Assembly: GCA_900539425.1 (NCBI GenBank)
Contig: UQBX01000014.1
Location: 1 to 53,043, forward strand
Length of the DNA: 53,043 bases
DNA from: an uncultured Oscillospiraceae bacterium
GTDB lineage: Bacteria > Bacillota > Clostridia > Oscillospirales > Acutalibacteraceae
Reading direction: 5' to 3'
Each line of letters opens with the position of its first letter. Position 1 is the stretch's first letter. This document shows, piece after piece, positions 1 through 9,213 of the stretch. The translations under genes were made by a program, and so were the position numbers. The notes under the pieces are model-generated. The model did no database searches. It saw nothing but the letters and a program-made list of their open reading frames with translations, and was not told where the DNA came from.

Positions 1-38
1 ATATTACTATCCGGCGCTTTAATTTTTCCATGCAAACA

Positions 39-923
39 TTAATATGCGCTTTTGAGTTCTTCACATATTTCATGGTATTCATGAGAAAACACGCTTCCCC
101 TGTTCCACAAAAAGGTAAAATTATGCTCTATATTAAAATCATTGAGTTTTATTTCTTTAAGCGTTTCGTTGTTTATCTCATCAGTAACAGCGGCTTTATA
201 TAAGAAAGATATGCCGCAGTCGCTTTTAACAAGATTTACTATCAGATGAATATTATCTGCCTGAACGCAGCCTGAAAAATCAGCTATGCTTATATTTCTT
301 ATCTCAAGACTTTTTTCAAGTATATCTCTTGTGCCTGATCCTCTTTCACGCACTATGATGCGCTCTGACAAAAGATCTGCAAGGCTTTGAACCTGATTGC
401 CGAACTGATGATTTGACGAACAGACGGGAATGAATTTTTCTGTTTTAAACACACATGTATCAAATACGGACTTATCAAAATTACCCTCAACAAGAGCGAT
501 ATCCAGCTCGCCGTCTGTAATATATGATGAAAGCTGAGCCGTATTTGCAAATTTTACGACTACATCCGTGTCATGATGCCTTTTTATAAATTCAGCAAGC
601 GGCTTTGCTATAACATATTCGCCTATTGTAAGTGTAACGCCCAGCCTGAGCACCTTTTTCTGCGCGGCTGAGCTTTTTATATTTTCCTTTATTGCTGATT
701 CATCGTTTCTTATAGCAGTCATTGCCTTGAGCAGAGTTTCCCCTGCAGGGGTTAATTTTATTTTTTTGCCGTCACGCTCAAAAAGCTTTGCCGAATAATA
801 ATTCTCAAGAAAACGAATATGCTGTGATACTGCCGGCTGTGTTATGTGCAGCTCATCGGCTGCGTAAGTGAAATTCATATGCCTGCATACGCATAAAAAT
901 GTTTCTATTCTGAAATCAAGCAC
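39..923 (-). CDS. LysR-family transcriptional regulator
   Basis: A 294-residue DNA-binding regulator of normal LysR length. The N-terminal 60 residues form the winged helix-turn-helix (MNFTYAADELHITQPAVSQH is the recognition region), followed by the linker helix and a periplasmic-binding-like effector domain (about residues 90-290). The gene is divergent from the YeiH-type transporter at 1049, the same arrangement as YeiE/YeiH pairs in other bacteria, so it probably controls that transporter in response to a small anion or sulfur compound. The effector cannot be read from sequence. Start chosen at the ATG at 923 because the HTH begins almost at once. The stop lies 38 bases from the window edge. 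Confidence 0.9.
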   Translation of the reverse strand: MLDFRIETFLCVCRHMNFTYAADELHITQPAVSQHIRFLENYYSAKLFERDGKKIKLTPAGETLLKAMTAIRNDESAIKENIKSSAAQKKVLRLGVTLTIGEYVIAKPLAEFIKRHHDTDVVVKFANTAQLSSYITDGELDIALVEGNFDKSVFDTCVFKTEKFIPVCSSNHQFGNQVQSLADLLSERIIVRERGSGTRDILEKSLEIRNISIADFSGCVQADNIHLIVNLVKSDCGISFLYKAAVTDEINNETLKEIKLNDFNIEHNFTFLWNRGSVFSHEYHEICEELKSAY

Positions 924-1009
924 AAAACCACCGCCTTTAATATTTTTATCATAACAAATATTTATTATATTATCAATATAAATAATTTTTCTTTTTGATA
1001 AATATGTTA

Positions 1010-1015
1010 TATAAT
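1010..1015 (+). promoter_or_regulatory. Possible -10 box for the YeiH-type gene
   Basis: TATAAT lies 34 bases before the chosen ATG at 1049, in the 125-base A+T-rich divergent gap with the LysR gene. No good -35 hexamer is seen at 16-18 bases, which fits a promoter needing LysR activation. This is inference. Confidence 0.35.
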
Positions 1016-1048
1016 ACGCAGGAGAAAAAAGGAAAACGAGGTAACATT

Positions 1049-2080
1049 ATGGAATGGATCAAAAAGAATACTCCCGGAATACTGCTGTGCCTTGCCATTG
1101 CAATACCTTCTTGGTTTATAGGAACGGCTTTCCCCATTATAGGAGGTGCAGTAATCGCAATACTTGCCGGAATGGTACTCACACTGATAATAAAAAATAA
1201 AGGCGTGCTTGATTCCGGAATAAAATTCACTTCAAAAAAAGTGCTTCAGTGGGCCGTTATACTGCTTGGCTTCGGCATGGATTTAAATGTTGTGCTCGAA
1301 ACAGGCAAACAATCGCTCCCCATAATAATATGCACTATCGGCATATCGCTTATTATGGCATTTCTTATCAACAAATTCATAAAGATGCCCGCTAAGGTTG
1401 CTACACTTATAGGTGTAGGCTCTTCAATATGCGGCGGCTCTGCAATTGCAGCAACCGCACCTGTTATTGACGCGGACGAAGAAGAGGTTGCGCAGTCTAT
1501 ATCCGTTATTTTTCTATTCAACGTGCTTGCCGCGCTTTTGTTTCCCTCATTCGGACAGCTTATAGGATTTGACACAACTTCGGGCGAAGCTTTCGGCATT
1601 TTTGCGGGCACGGCAGTAAATGATATGTCATCAGTAACTGCAACTGCCTCAACATGGGACGGAATGTTCAATCTCGGCACCGCAACACTTGACAAGGCAG
1701 TAACTGTTAAAATGACAAGAACACTTGCTATAATACCGATTACTCTTGTACTTGCTTTTGCAAGAGCAAAAAAGCAGAAGTCAAACAATGCCGGCAAAAT
1801 AAACATCAAAAAAATCTTTCCGTTTTTCATACTGTTCTTTATCGGTGCATCAATAATTACAACAATCGCAGTAAGCTGCGGTGTAAACGCTGACCTGTTT
1901 GATCCTTTAAAAACGCTCAGCAAATTCCTAATTGTTATGGCAATGGCGGCAATCGGTATGAACACAAATATTGTTAAGCTTGTAAAAAGCGGAGCAAAAC
2001 CGATATTCCTTGGTTTTTGCTGCTGGGTAAGCATTACGGGCGTAAGCCTGCTGCTTCAGCATGTAATGGGTCTTATTTAA
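1049..2080 (+). CDS. YeiH-family (UPF0324) putative anion/sulfate exporter
   Basis: A 343-residue integral membrane protein with about ten hydrophobic segments. It begins MEWIKKNTPGILL and contains the glycine-rich signature GVGSSICGGSAIAA and the segment AVNDMSSVTATAS, both typical of the YeiH/UPF0324 family, annotated elsewhere as putative sulfate exporters; the substrate is not firmly established. The ATG at 1049 is preferred to the one at 995 because GAGG at 1038-1041 is correctly spaced and family proteins start near this residue. It is divergent from a LysR gene and ends just before a bidirectional terminator. Confidence 0.87.
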   Translation: MEWIKKNTPGILLCLAIAIPSWFIGTAFPIIGGAVIAILAGMVLTLIIKNKGVLDSGIKFTSKKVLQWAVILLGFGMDLNVVLETGKQSLPIIICTIGISLIMAFLINKFIKMPAKVATLIGVGSSICGGSAIAATAPVIDADEEEVAQSISVIFLFNVLAALLFPSFGQLIGFDTTSGEAFGIFAGTAVNDMSSVTATASTWDGMFNLGTATLDKAVTVKMTRTLAIIPITLVLAFARAKKQKSNNAGKINIKKIFPFFILFFIGASIITTIAVSCGVNADLFDPLKTLSKFLIVMAMAAIGMNTNIVKLVKSGAKPIFLGFCCWVSITGVSLLLQHVMGLI

Positions 2081-2097
2081 AATAACACATAAAAAAC

Positions 2098-2123
2098 GGG
2101 CAGTCCGCTGTTGCAGACTGCCC
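2098..2123. terminator. Bidirectional terminator
   Basis: GGGCAGTC pairs with GACTGCCC around a 10-base loop. An A-run precedes and a T-run follows, so it can stop both the YeiH gene (+) and the sugar permease operon (-). Confidence 0.85.
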
Positions 2124-2143
2124 TGTTTTTATTATTTAAACGA

Positions 2144-3205
2144 TTACTTTTCAGCTTTATACTCTTTCTGGATCTTTCTCTGCTGATATCTTTCCTTGAT
2201 CTGAGGACCTGATACCTGAATAAGGATAACGATAATAAGGATAATACCTTTGATCGTATCGTTGATAAGAGAATCCATTTTAAGAGCAACTATGATCTTA
2301 TCGATTACAGTGTAGCTGAGAGCGCCGAAGAATACGCCGAGGATTCTGCCCTTGCCGCCGCTCATAGCGATACCGCCGAGAACAACAGCAGCGATTGCAT
2401 ACATCTCATAGCTTGAACCTGTTGTAGCAGGGTCTGAAGAACCGTTCATTGCTATCCAAAGGAATGAAGCAAGGCCAACCATTAAGCCGGTGATTACAAA
2501 TACGCTTACTTTAATAAGCGAAACATTGATACCTGCAAGAGACGCCGCTTTTTCGTTACTGCCTATTGCGTAAACCTTTTTGCCGTATTTTGTTGTGGTG
2601 GAAACAAATACGAAAATAGCTGTAATTATAATTAATATCAAACCAACGATGGGTATCGTTGCTACTTTACCGTTTCCGAACTGATAAAAGCCCTGATAGC
2701 TGCTGAGAGCAGTTGACATTTTATAAACTGAGCTACCGCCGCCGATGAGTTCTTTATCAACATGCTGGCAAAGATACTGAGTGAACGAACGGAAAATAAG
2801 CATTGTTGCCAGTGTAACAATGAAAGCAGGCATTTTTACAGCGCCTACAAGAACACCGTTAATAAGGCCAAGCAATCCGCCGAAAACGATGGCGAACAGA
2901 AGGGTAATGATAATACTGTTAGTCATATTAAATACCATTACCGAAAATCCGCTGACCATTGCAAGCATTGAGCCTACTGAAAGGTCTATCTCACCGGTAA
3001 GGCACACAAGACCCATGCCTATACCTATAATTCCTATAACGGTTGAGTGGCGGAAAATATTCATTACGCCGCTCCATGTAAGACCGCCCTGGCTGATTAT
3101 TGCATATATTGCAAATATTACCGCAAAAACAATTATGTAACTATACTGCGAGATTATTGAGCCGATCTGGCTTTTTCCCGCCTTTTTGATTTTTTCAGCG
3201 CCCAT
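2144..3205 (-). CDS. Sugar ABC transporter permease (RbsC/XylH type)
   Basis: A 353-residue polytopic inner-membrane permease of the ribose/galactose/xylose importer class (BPD_transp_2). Seen in sequence: about eight to ten hydrophobic helices, the conserved CLTGEIDLSVGSMLA segment and the later GGIAMSGGKGR loop that contacts the ATPase. It is the last gene of the sugar operon, and its start codon overlaps the stop of the ATPase gene at 3205, implying translational coupling. It should form a homodimeric channel served by the ATPase at 3205-4698 and the lipoprotein at 4789-5868. The sugar is unknown. Confidence 0.92.
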   Translation of the reverse strand: MGAEKIKKAGKSQIGSIISQYSYIIVFAVIFAIYAIISQGGLTWSGVMNIFRHSTVIGIIGIGMGLVCLTGEIDLSVGSMLAMVSGFSVMVFNMTNSIIITLLFAIVFGGLLGLINGVLVGAVKMPAFIVTLATMLIFRSFTQYLCQHVDKELIGGGSSVYKMSTALSSYQGFYQFGNGKVATIPIVGLILIIITAIFVFVSTTTKYGKKVYAIGSNEKAASLAGINVSLIKVSVFVITGLMVGLASFLWIAMNGSSDPATTGSSYEMYAIAAVVLGGIAMSGGKGRILGVFFGALSYTVIDKIIVALKMDSLINDTIKGIILIIVILIQVSGPQIKERYQQRKIQKEYKAEK

Positions 3206-4698
3206 TACATTGCCTCCTTAAAAGTACCCGTTGAGTACATCATCACTTTTTCTTCACTAATCTCGCTGTGCGGCAGCATTTTTACTATGCTTCCGTTATA
3301 GAACACAGCACAGTAATCCGCAACTTTCTGGAGTTCGGGTATCTCAAGCGTATTGATAATGATTGTCTTTCCCGATTCCGCAAGTTTTAGGATAAGCCTG
3401 TATATTTCAGCCTTTGCGCCTACATCTATACCCTGAGTAGGATTATCGAAAAGCAGAATATCCGCCTGGGTATTGAGCCATCTTGCGATGAATATCTTTT
3501 GCTGATTACCGCCGCTGAGTGAGGTTACCGCATCATTTGCCGACTGAGCCTTTATATGCAGTTCCTCTTTGAATGAATCATACCGCTGGGCTTCTTTTTT
3601 TAAGTTTATTAAAGGTCTGTTTCCGGAAAGTGTATGTTCGCTGATATATGTATTTTCCAGAATACTCATATCCGGCAGAACGGAGTTTTCCTTTCTGTTT
3701 GCGGGAAGCATTGCTATTTTGCTTTTCATTGCAAAGTGGATTGAATTTTTATGCATCGGCTTTCCGTTTATATATATATTGCCGTTATAGCTTTCGCCTG
3801 CACCGAAAATGCACTGCATAAGTTCGCTTGAACCTGAGCCCTGAAGTCCTGTAAGGCCTATTACCTGGCCTTTTTTGACTTCCAGATTAATATTTTTAAA
3901 ACCGTTTCCGGTCAAGTTTTCGATTTTAAGTACAGTGTCACCGAATTTTCTGGGGCTGTAAACATCCTCTACCGAATATTTTTCACCAACCATTTTTTTG
4001 GTGACTTCTTCGGGAGTAGTATCTTTTATATTGCCCTCGCAGATGTAATTACCGTTTCTGAAAACGGTATATCTGTCTGCTATCTCAAAAATTTCCGGCA
4101 TTTTGTGACTGATAAATATAAACGATGTTCCGTTCTTTTTAAGTGAGCGGATAATCGAGAACAGGTGATCGACATCATCGTTTGTAAGAGAAGTGGTAGG
4201 TTCGTCAAGAATAAGCAGCTTAGCGTCAAAGAATAGTGCCTTCGCAATTTCAAGCAGCTGCTTTTTACTTGTTTTAAGGTCTGATACCATTGCGTTCGGG
4301 TCGATATCAACACCCAGTTTATCAAAAAGCTCTTTGCTTTCCTTTATCATTCTTTTTTTATCAAGGATACCGAGCTTGTTTTTATACTCTTTAGTTAAAA
4401 AAATGTTTTCATATACTTTAAGGTCATTAAAAAGATTGAGCTCCTGATGAACAAAAGCTATGCCCATACTTTCGCTTTCTTTAACAGATACGTGGCTTAC
4501 CTTTTTATTATCGAAAACAATCTCGCCGCCGTCACTTTGATAAACACCTGTCAGAATGTTCATCAGCGTTGACTTGCCCGCGCCGTTTTCTCCCAAAAGA
4601 GCATGTACTTCACCTGTATTCACATTTAGATTAACGCCGTTTAAAACCGAAACGCCGTTAAAAGATTTATGAATATCTTTCATTTCCAGAAGCTTCAT
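3205..4698 (-). CDS. Sugar ABC transporter ATP-binding protein (RbsA/MglA type)
   Basis: A 497-residue tandem ATPase that powers uptake of a monosaccharide. The first nucleotide-binding domain (about 1-240) has Walker A GENGAGKST, signature LKTSKKQLLEIAKAL and Walker B LLILDEPT. The second (about 250-490) has the degenerate P-loop GLQGSGSSE and the intact signature SLSGGNQQK, as usual for RbsA/MglA proteins where the second site is catalytically weak. Its stop overlaps the permease start. A 14-bp hairpin lies between this gene and the binding protein gene upstream. Confidence 0.94.
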   Translation of the reverse strand: MKLLEMKDIHKSFNGVSVLNGVNLNVNTGEVHALLGENGAGKSTLMNILTGVYQSDGGEIVFDNKKVSHVSVKESESMGIAFVHQELNLFNDLKVYENIFLTKEYKNKLGILDKKRMIKESKELFDKLGVDIDPNAMVSDLKTSKKQLLEIAKALFFDAKLLILDEPTTSLTNDDVDHLFSIIRSLKKNGTSFIFISHKMPEIFEIADRYTVFRNGNYICEGNIKDTTPEEVTKKMVGEKYSVEDVYSPRKFGDTVLKIENLTGNGFKNINLEVKKGQVIGLTGLQGSGSSELMQCIFGAGESYNGNIYINGKPMHKNSIHFAMKSKIAMLPANRKENSVLPDMSILENTYISEHTLSGNRPLINLKKEAQRYDSFKEELHIKAQSANDAVTSLSGGNQQKIFIARWLNTQADILLFDNPTQGIDVGAKAEIYRLILKLAESGKTIIINTLEIPELQKVADYCAVFYNGSIVKMLPHSEISEEKVMMYSTGTFKEAM

Positions 4699-4722
4699 TT
4701 ACATTCCCTCTTTTGATTATTT

Positions 4723-4754
4723 AATGTGCAAGGCCGTTGCCGGCCTTGCACATT
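4723..4754 (-). terminator. Intercistronic hairpin between binding-protein and ATPase genes
   Basis: A perfect 14-bp stem (AATGTGCAAGGCCG against its complement) with loop TTGC. On the minus strand it is followed by AATAATCAAAA rather than a clean U-run, so it is likely to be a leaky terminator or an mRNA-stabilising end that gives more binding protein than membrane subunits. Confidence 0.7.
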
Positions 4755-4788
4755 GTTTCGTTCATGTTTGTATTGATTAAATAGTTTG

Positions 4789-5868
4789 TTATGAGAAAGA
4801 TTTGTATTCGGATACGTTTTCGGATGTTACATTTTCACAAGCGATTACGTGATCCTGAGTAACTTCTTTGCCGTCAAGATAATCAACCATATCCTGAATA
4901 GCTGTCTGGATCATTGACGGTGAATATGTTACTGACATGATGCCGCCGCACTGAGAAGAAATATCAGTGTAGGTCTCGCCGCGAAGTACAGCATAAAGCT
5001 CTTCAAGTCCGCCGCAGCCTGTGATGAACGGCTTATTCTCAAGGAATGCGCTCTTTGTGGAATCAGCTATACCGCCGCCCTGAAGAGCCTCAAGGATACC
5101 CATTGTAAGCTCGTCGTCCTGAGCGTAGAACCATTTAATATCTGCGTTGTTTGCATCGCCCATAAGGGTTTCGAATGAAGTCTTTGTATCACTTCTGCTC
5201 CAGTTCATTGCGCCTGAATATGTGATAGATTTAAGATCTTCTTCTGTCCATTTCTTATCCTCGGGGATAGTCTGGCCGTTGAATGCAAGTTCACCGGTGA
5301 GATACTTTGTGAAGCCATCGTTACGAAGGGTTGTAACTGAAGATGTATCACCCTCATAAACGTAAATGCTTTCGCCCGGGGTAAGTCCGTTTTCAACGAA
5401 GTATGCAGCAGCACCTGCGCCGATGCCTTCGTTATCGCCTTTAACGTTTGCTACTGCTGATGATGAAACAGCATCTATAATACGGTCAAAAGCAACATAA
5501 GGAATACCTGCGTCAACAAGTGACTGGATAGCGGACTGAACAGTATCGTCCATAGGCTGAACTACAACTGCAATGTCCTTTTCGCCTTTAGCGATGATGT
5601 CTTCAATCTTTGTGATCTGGTCTGAAGCACTTGATGCGGTGATAACTTCTGCGGTGTATTTGCCTGCATTGTTGATCTCCTCTGCCTTTTCCTTAGCGAA
5701 TGTTGCTACGGAACCGGTCCAGCCGTGGTCTTCAGCCGCCGTCAGAATATAGATATGTGATGCCTGGCTTGTTGTTCCGCCTTCATCAGATGAATTTGAA
5801 CAAGCGGCAAAACAAGCTGCAACCATAAGCACTGCCAGAATGACGGCGATTATTTTTTTAGCTTTCAT
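4789..5868 (-). CDS. Sugar-binding lipoprotein of ABC importer
   Basis: A 359-residue extracellular lipoprotein of the periplasmic-binding protein 1 / ChvE-like class. The N-terminus is a lipoprotein signal peptide (KAKK basic start, hydrophobic core, cysteine after VAA or FAA near residue 20), then a Ser/Gly linker and the sugar-binding fold with EDHGWTGSVA near the start of the mature part. The start at 5868 is preferred to the ATG at 5883 because GAGGG sits at the right distance. It lies between the catabolic genes and the hairpin before the ATPase gene. Confidence 0.9.
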   Translation of the reverse strand: MKAKKIIAVILAVLMVAACFAACSNSSDEGGTTSQASHIYILTAAEDHGWTGSVATFAKEKAEEINNAGKYTAEVITASSASDQITKIEDIIAKGEKDIAVVVQPMDDTVQSAIQSLVDAGIPYVAFDRIIDAVSSSAVANVKGDNEGIGAGAAAYFVENGLTPGESIYVYEGDTSSVTTLRNDGFTKYLTGELAFNGQTIPEDKKWTEEDLKSITYSGAMNWSRSDTKTSFETLMGDANNADIKWFYAQDDELTMGILEALQGGGIADSTKSAFLENKPFITGCGGLEELYAVLRGETYTDISSQCGGIMSVTYSPSMIQTAIQDMVDYLDGKEVTQDHVIACENVTSENVSEYKSFS

Positions 5869-5921
5869 AAATTTTCCCTCCAAAAATTTTTTCTATATAT
5901 CCGGTTTAACCGGTAATAGAT

Positions 5922-6836
5922 TTAGATAACAAATTGATCCATATAGCGCTTTGAAAGAATTATGCTGTCCTCAATTTTTTGACGGCTGTTCTCAAACGCT
6001 CTGTCCTCAACCTCAATACAAACATAAGAATCATAACCTATATCGGTAAGCGCGCTGACATATTTGCCCCAGTCAACATCTCCCAAACCGGGAAGCTTGG
6101 GCGCCATATAATCAAGCGGATATGCCATTGAGCCGCACCTTTTCAGTTTTTCAGGATAAAGCTTTATATCCTTGAAATGAACATGAAAGATTTTATCTTT
6201 AAATTCATATATAGGTGCTATATAATCCATCATCTGCCATACGAAGTGTGACGGATCATAGTTGATTCCAAGGTAATCACTGTTGAGAATATCAAATACC
6301 TTGTGCCAGATAACCGGCGTTGTCATAAGATTCTGCCCGCCCGGCCACTGATCCGGCCCGAAAAGCATGGGGCAGTTTTCAATTCCAATCTTAACCTTTT
6401 TCTGCTCTGCATGCTCGATTATAGGTCTCCATACGGATTCAAGCTCTGCCAGATTTTCATCAACAGTTTTATATTGATCCCTGCCTATAAATGTGGTGAC
6501 CATATTGATACCGAGCTTTGCGGAAGCATCTATGACGCTAATAAGATGCTCTATATTAGCCTTCCTTTTTTCAAGGTCATGATCCATGGTGTTGGGATAA
6601 TAGGCAAGAGACGAAATCTCAACATTTCTGCTTTTGCAGTAATCAAGAATATATTTTGCCTTTTCATCCGTAAGGCCCTCCGCGTCAAGATGGCTTACGC
6701 CCGCATAACGCCTTTCAGCCTTTTCTTTTTTCCACGAAGCAAGCTCCACGCACTTGAAACCGTTTTCTGAGGCGAAATCAATTACTTCCTCAAAAGTATA
6801 ATTTTCAAGTATGGAGCTTACAAAGCCCATTTTCAT
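5922..6836 (-). CDS. Sugar phosphate isomerase/epimerase (xylose isomerase-like TIM barrel)
   Basis: A 304-residue AP_endonuc_2-type TIM barrel. Probable divalent-metal ligands are visible in the usual order: Glu in GIENCPM, Asp/His in NYDPSHF, His in HVHFKD and Glu in CIEVED. Relatives include inosose dehydratase/isomerase (IolE, IolI), sugar epimerases and the lyases acting on 3-keto-glycosides. The gene follows the Gfo/Idh/MocA dehydrogenase with a one-base gap, so the two probably act in sequence on the imported compound, the dehydrogenase making a keto group that this enzyme then uses. The exact reaction cannot be read. Confidence 0.85.
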   Translation of the reverse strand: MKMGFVSSILENYTFEEVIDFASENGFKCVELASWKKEKAERRYAGVSHLDAEGLTDEKAKYILDYCKSRNVEISSLAYYPNTMDHDLEKRKANIEHLISVIDASAKLGINMVTTFIGRDQYKTVDENLAELESVWRPIIEHAEQKKVKIGIENCPMLFGPDQWPGGQNLMTTPVIWHKVFDILNSDYLGINYDPSHFVWQMMDYIAPIYEFKDKIFHVHFKDIKLYPEKLKRCGSMAYPLDYMAPKLPGLGDVDWGKYVSALTDIGYDSYVCIEVEDRAFENSRQKIEDSIILSKRYMDQFVI

Positions 6837-6837
6837 A

Positions 6838-7890
6838 CTATTTGATCCCCCCGTTCTTATCTATTATAACCGTCTTTCCCGTATTTGAGGATTCAATTGC
6901 CGCGAACACAGCACGCATTGCCGGCAATACACTTTTTGCCGAGATAGTCGGTTCGGTATCACTTTCAAGGCACTGAGCAAACATATCGATAATACCTGAT
7001 TTCGTTTGATTATCATTTGTTTGAATCTTATCTATATCATATAAGACCCTTTCACCATTGCTTTTTGTTATGGTTATTGAATAATCAGGATCATCGTATA
7101 TTCTCATAATTCCCTTTGTGCCGTAAAGCACCGTTGAATTATCTTCTGCCCCGTAATAAGTCCAGCTTGCGCACATAGTGCCCACAACGCCGTCATTCAT
7201 TTTGTAAATGCAAAAAGCGTTGTCATCCACTGAAATGAGCTCGCCCGTTGAATATCTCTTATCAAGGGTAATAACTTTTGCTGAAACTTCTGTAACATAC
7301 TGACCGGTAAGATACTGAATAAGATCCGTCTTATGTACTCCAAGATCAGCCATTGCGCCCATTGCAGCTCTTTTCTTATCAAAAAACCAGCTGTTCATAC
7401 CGGGGTCTATGCTCCACGTTTCGGGACCCGAATGACCGAAAGTAGTTTTAAATGTTACTATCCTTCCGATCTCTCCGTTTTCAATAAGTTCCTTAGCCTT
7501 TCTGTGAGCCTTGGCAAGCCGCTGATTCATACCTATCATAAGATATCTGTTATTCTTAACAGCGGCATCATACATCTTTTCACAGTCCTCAAGCGTGGTC
7601 GCCATAGGTTTTTCGCAAAGCACGTGTTTCCCGGCTTCAAGCGCTGCTATCGTAATTTCCGCATGTGTATCATTTGAAGTACATACCGAAACCGCATCAA
7701 CACTGTCATCTGAAAGCATTTCTTCTACGCTTTCATACGCCTTGCCTGAATATTTCTCGGCAAGCTCCTGCGCGCGCTTCATATTAAAATCATAATAACC
7801 TGCTATTTCTGAATACGGATTATCCAAGTATTCAGGTATATGTCTTGTTTGGGCTATTTTTCCACATCCGATTATGCCGACTCTAAACAC
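6838..7890 (-). CDS. Gfo/Idh/MocA-family NAD(P)-dependent oxidoreductase
   Basis: A 350-residue sugar/inositol dehydrogenase. The Rossmann nucleotide motif GIIGCGKIAQTRH is at the very N-terminus, and the family motif CEKPMATT is near residue 95; the C-terminal half is the substrate-binding sheet. The GTG at 7890 is preferred to the ATG at 7962 because AAGGGGGG lies seven bases upstream and the longer form adds 24 residues not expected in the family. It is the first gene of the operon, divergent from the LacI regulator, with the inverted repeats at 8038-8080 in the control region. Confidence 0.88.
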   Translation of the reverse strand: MFRVGIIGCGKIAQTRHIPEYLDNPYSEIAGYYDFNMKRAQELAEKYSGKAYESVEEMLSDDSVDAVSVCTSNDTHAEITIAALEAGKHVLCEKPMATTLEDCEKMYDAAVKNNRYLMIGMNQRLAKAHRKAKELIENGEIGRIVTFKTTFGHSGPETWSIDPGMNSWFFDKKRAAMGAMADLGVHKTDLIQYLTGQYVTEVSAKVITLDKRYSTGELISVDDNAFCIYKMNDGVVGTMCASWTYYGAEDNSTVLYGTKGIMRIYDDPDYSITITKSNGERVLYDIDKIQTNDNQTKSGIIDMFAQCLESDTEPTISAKSVLPAMRAVFAAIESSNTGKTVIIDKNGGIK

Positions 7891-8037
7891 CGGTAATCCC
7901 CCCTTGCAATATATTGAAACGTTTTTCATTTCGCCTTCATGATAGCAAATGAAATATCGCAATACAATAATTTCAAATCAACTTTGTATAAAAATTACTA
8001 TATACATCAAGTTCGTATATACATGTTTCACAAATAA

Positions 8038-8080
8038 TTATGAAAACTTCATGAAAAGTTTTCATAATTTATGAAAAGTT
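8038..8080. promoter_or_regulatory. Operator-like inverted repeats between sugar operon and lacI-type gene
   Basis: TTATGAAAACTT (8038-8049) and its exact complement (8056-8067) enclose six bases. A 15-bp pseudo-palindrome ATGAAAAGTTTTCAT (8051-8065) overlaps it, and a third half-site TTATGAAAAGTT follows at 8069-8080 (11 of 12 matches). More TGAAA/TTTCA half-sites flank it. The centred form resembles LacI/GalR operators without the usual CG core. Confidence 0.7.
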
Positions 8081-8151
8081 ATTGCAGTTCTTTCATTTGT
8101 GAAATATAATAAAAATATAGAAAGCAAAACAAATTATTCAGGTGAGTCAAA

Positions 8152-9171
8152 ATGTCTAAAAAAGTTACAGTAAGCGACATTGCTGCGTTTGCAGGCGTAT
8201 CAAGCGCAACCGTTTCCCGAGTTATAAATCACAGGGAACTTGTAAAGGCGCAGACAGTTAAATCAGTTGAGGATGCCATGATGGCGCTGGGCGTATACCC
8301 CAAACAAAACGCCGTTCAGGATTCCTACTCCAGAAATATAATAGTTTTAAATGTGCAGGACATACGCAACACCTTTTATCAGCAAATAATGGACGGCGCA
8401 AATATAAGCGCCAAATCACACGGCTGTGATCTGATAATCACCCAGTCCTCATTAAAGAGGGACAGAATCCCGGATTTCATACGACTTCTAAAAAACGTAA
8501 AAGCATCGGGGGTAATTCTGCTTTCTGCGCTTCCAACTCAAAGTCTCGACGCCATTTCACAAGAATTTCCGATAGTTCAGTGCAGCGAATACAACCCCGA
8601 ATCAAATCTGCCCTATGTTTCCATTAACAACTATGAATCGGCAAAAGTGGCAACTGAATATTTAATTGCGTCAGGCAGACATAAAATAGCGTTTCTTAAC
8701 GGGCCTCTTTCTTATCAGTATGCTATTGAACGAAGACGCGGATATATGGACGCGATGAACAATTACGATCTTTCGGTCAGACCCGACTGGTGTATACAGC
8801 TGCCGAAAGTAGACTTTGATATGGCATACACATCTGTAAGAAAGATGCTTGATTCCAGAATACTGCCGAATGCTATATTTGCTGTTTCTGATATTCTTGC
8901 CGCTGCGGCTCTGAAAGCCGTAACTCAATCAGGGCTTGATGTGCCTGAAGACATAAGCGTTGTAGGATTTGACAACAGCCCCATATCTGTAATGACCTCG
9001 CCCTCCATAACAACCGTAAGCCAGCCTGCATATCAGCTGGGATTCTGTGCCTGCGATATGGTTCACGACATCGTTTCCAATAATTCGCTCGATTCAAGAT
9101 CCATCATGCTCAATACGGAATTCATAATAAGGGAATCAACTCAGCTTCAGCTAAAAAGAAAAAACGTGTGA
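8152..9171 (+). CDS. LacI-family transcriptional regulator
   Basis: A 339-residue repressor. Residues 3-50 form the LacI helix-turn-helix and hinge (VTVSDIAAFAGVSSATVSRV); the rest is the sugar-binding core with the late signature DISVVGFDNSPIS. RBS AGGTGAG precedes the ATG at 8152. It is divergent from the sugar dehydrogenase/ABC operon and separated from it by the repeats at 8038-8080, so it very likely represses that operon and its own gene until the sugar is present. Downstream is a strong bidirectional terminator. Confidence 0.93.
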   Translation: MSKKVTVSDIAAFAGVSSATVSRVINHRELVKAQTVKSVEDAMMALGVYPKQNAVQDSYSRNIIVLNVQDIRNTFYQQIMDGANISAKSHGCDLIITQSSLKRDRIPDFIRLLKNVKASGVILLSALPTQSLDAISQEFPIVQCSEYNPESNLPYVSINNYESAKVATEYLIASGRHKIAFLNGPLSYQYAIERRRGYMDAMNNYDLSVRPDWCIQLPKVDFDMAYTSVRKMLDSRILPNAIFAVSDILAAAALKAVTQSGLDVPEDISVVGFDNSPISVMTSPSITTVSQPAYQLGFCACDMVHDIVSNNSLDSRSIMLNTEFIIRESTQLQLKRKNV

Positions 9172-9213
9172 TAACAGCATATCTGCATATTAAGTTGCAA
9201 AAAATATTAAAAC

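Noticed and set aside
1246..2034. 262-codon minus-strand frame
   Set aside because: It lies wholly inside the YeiH-type gene in another frame, has a shadow-like composition and no family motifs.
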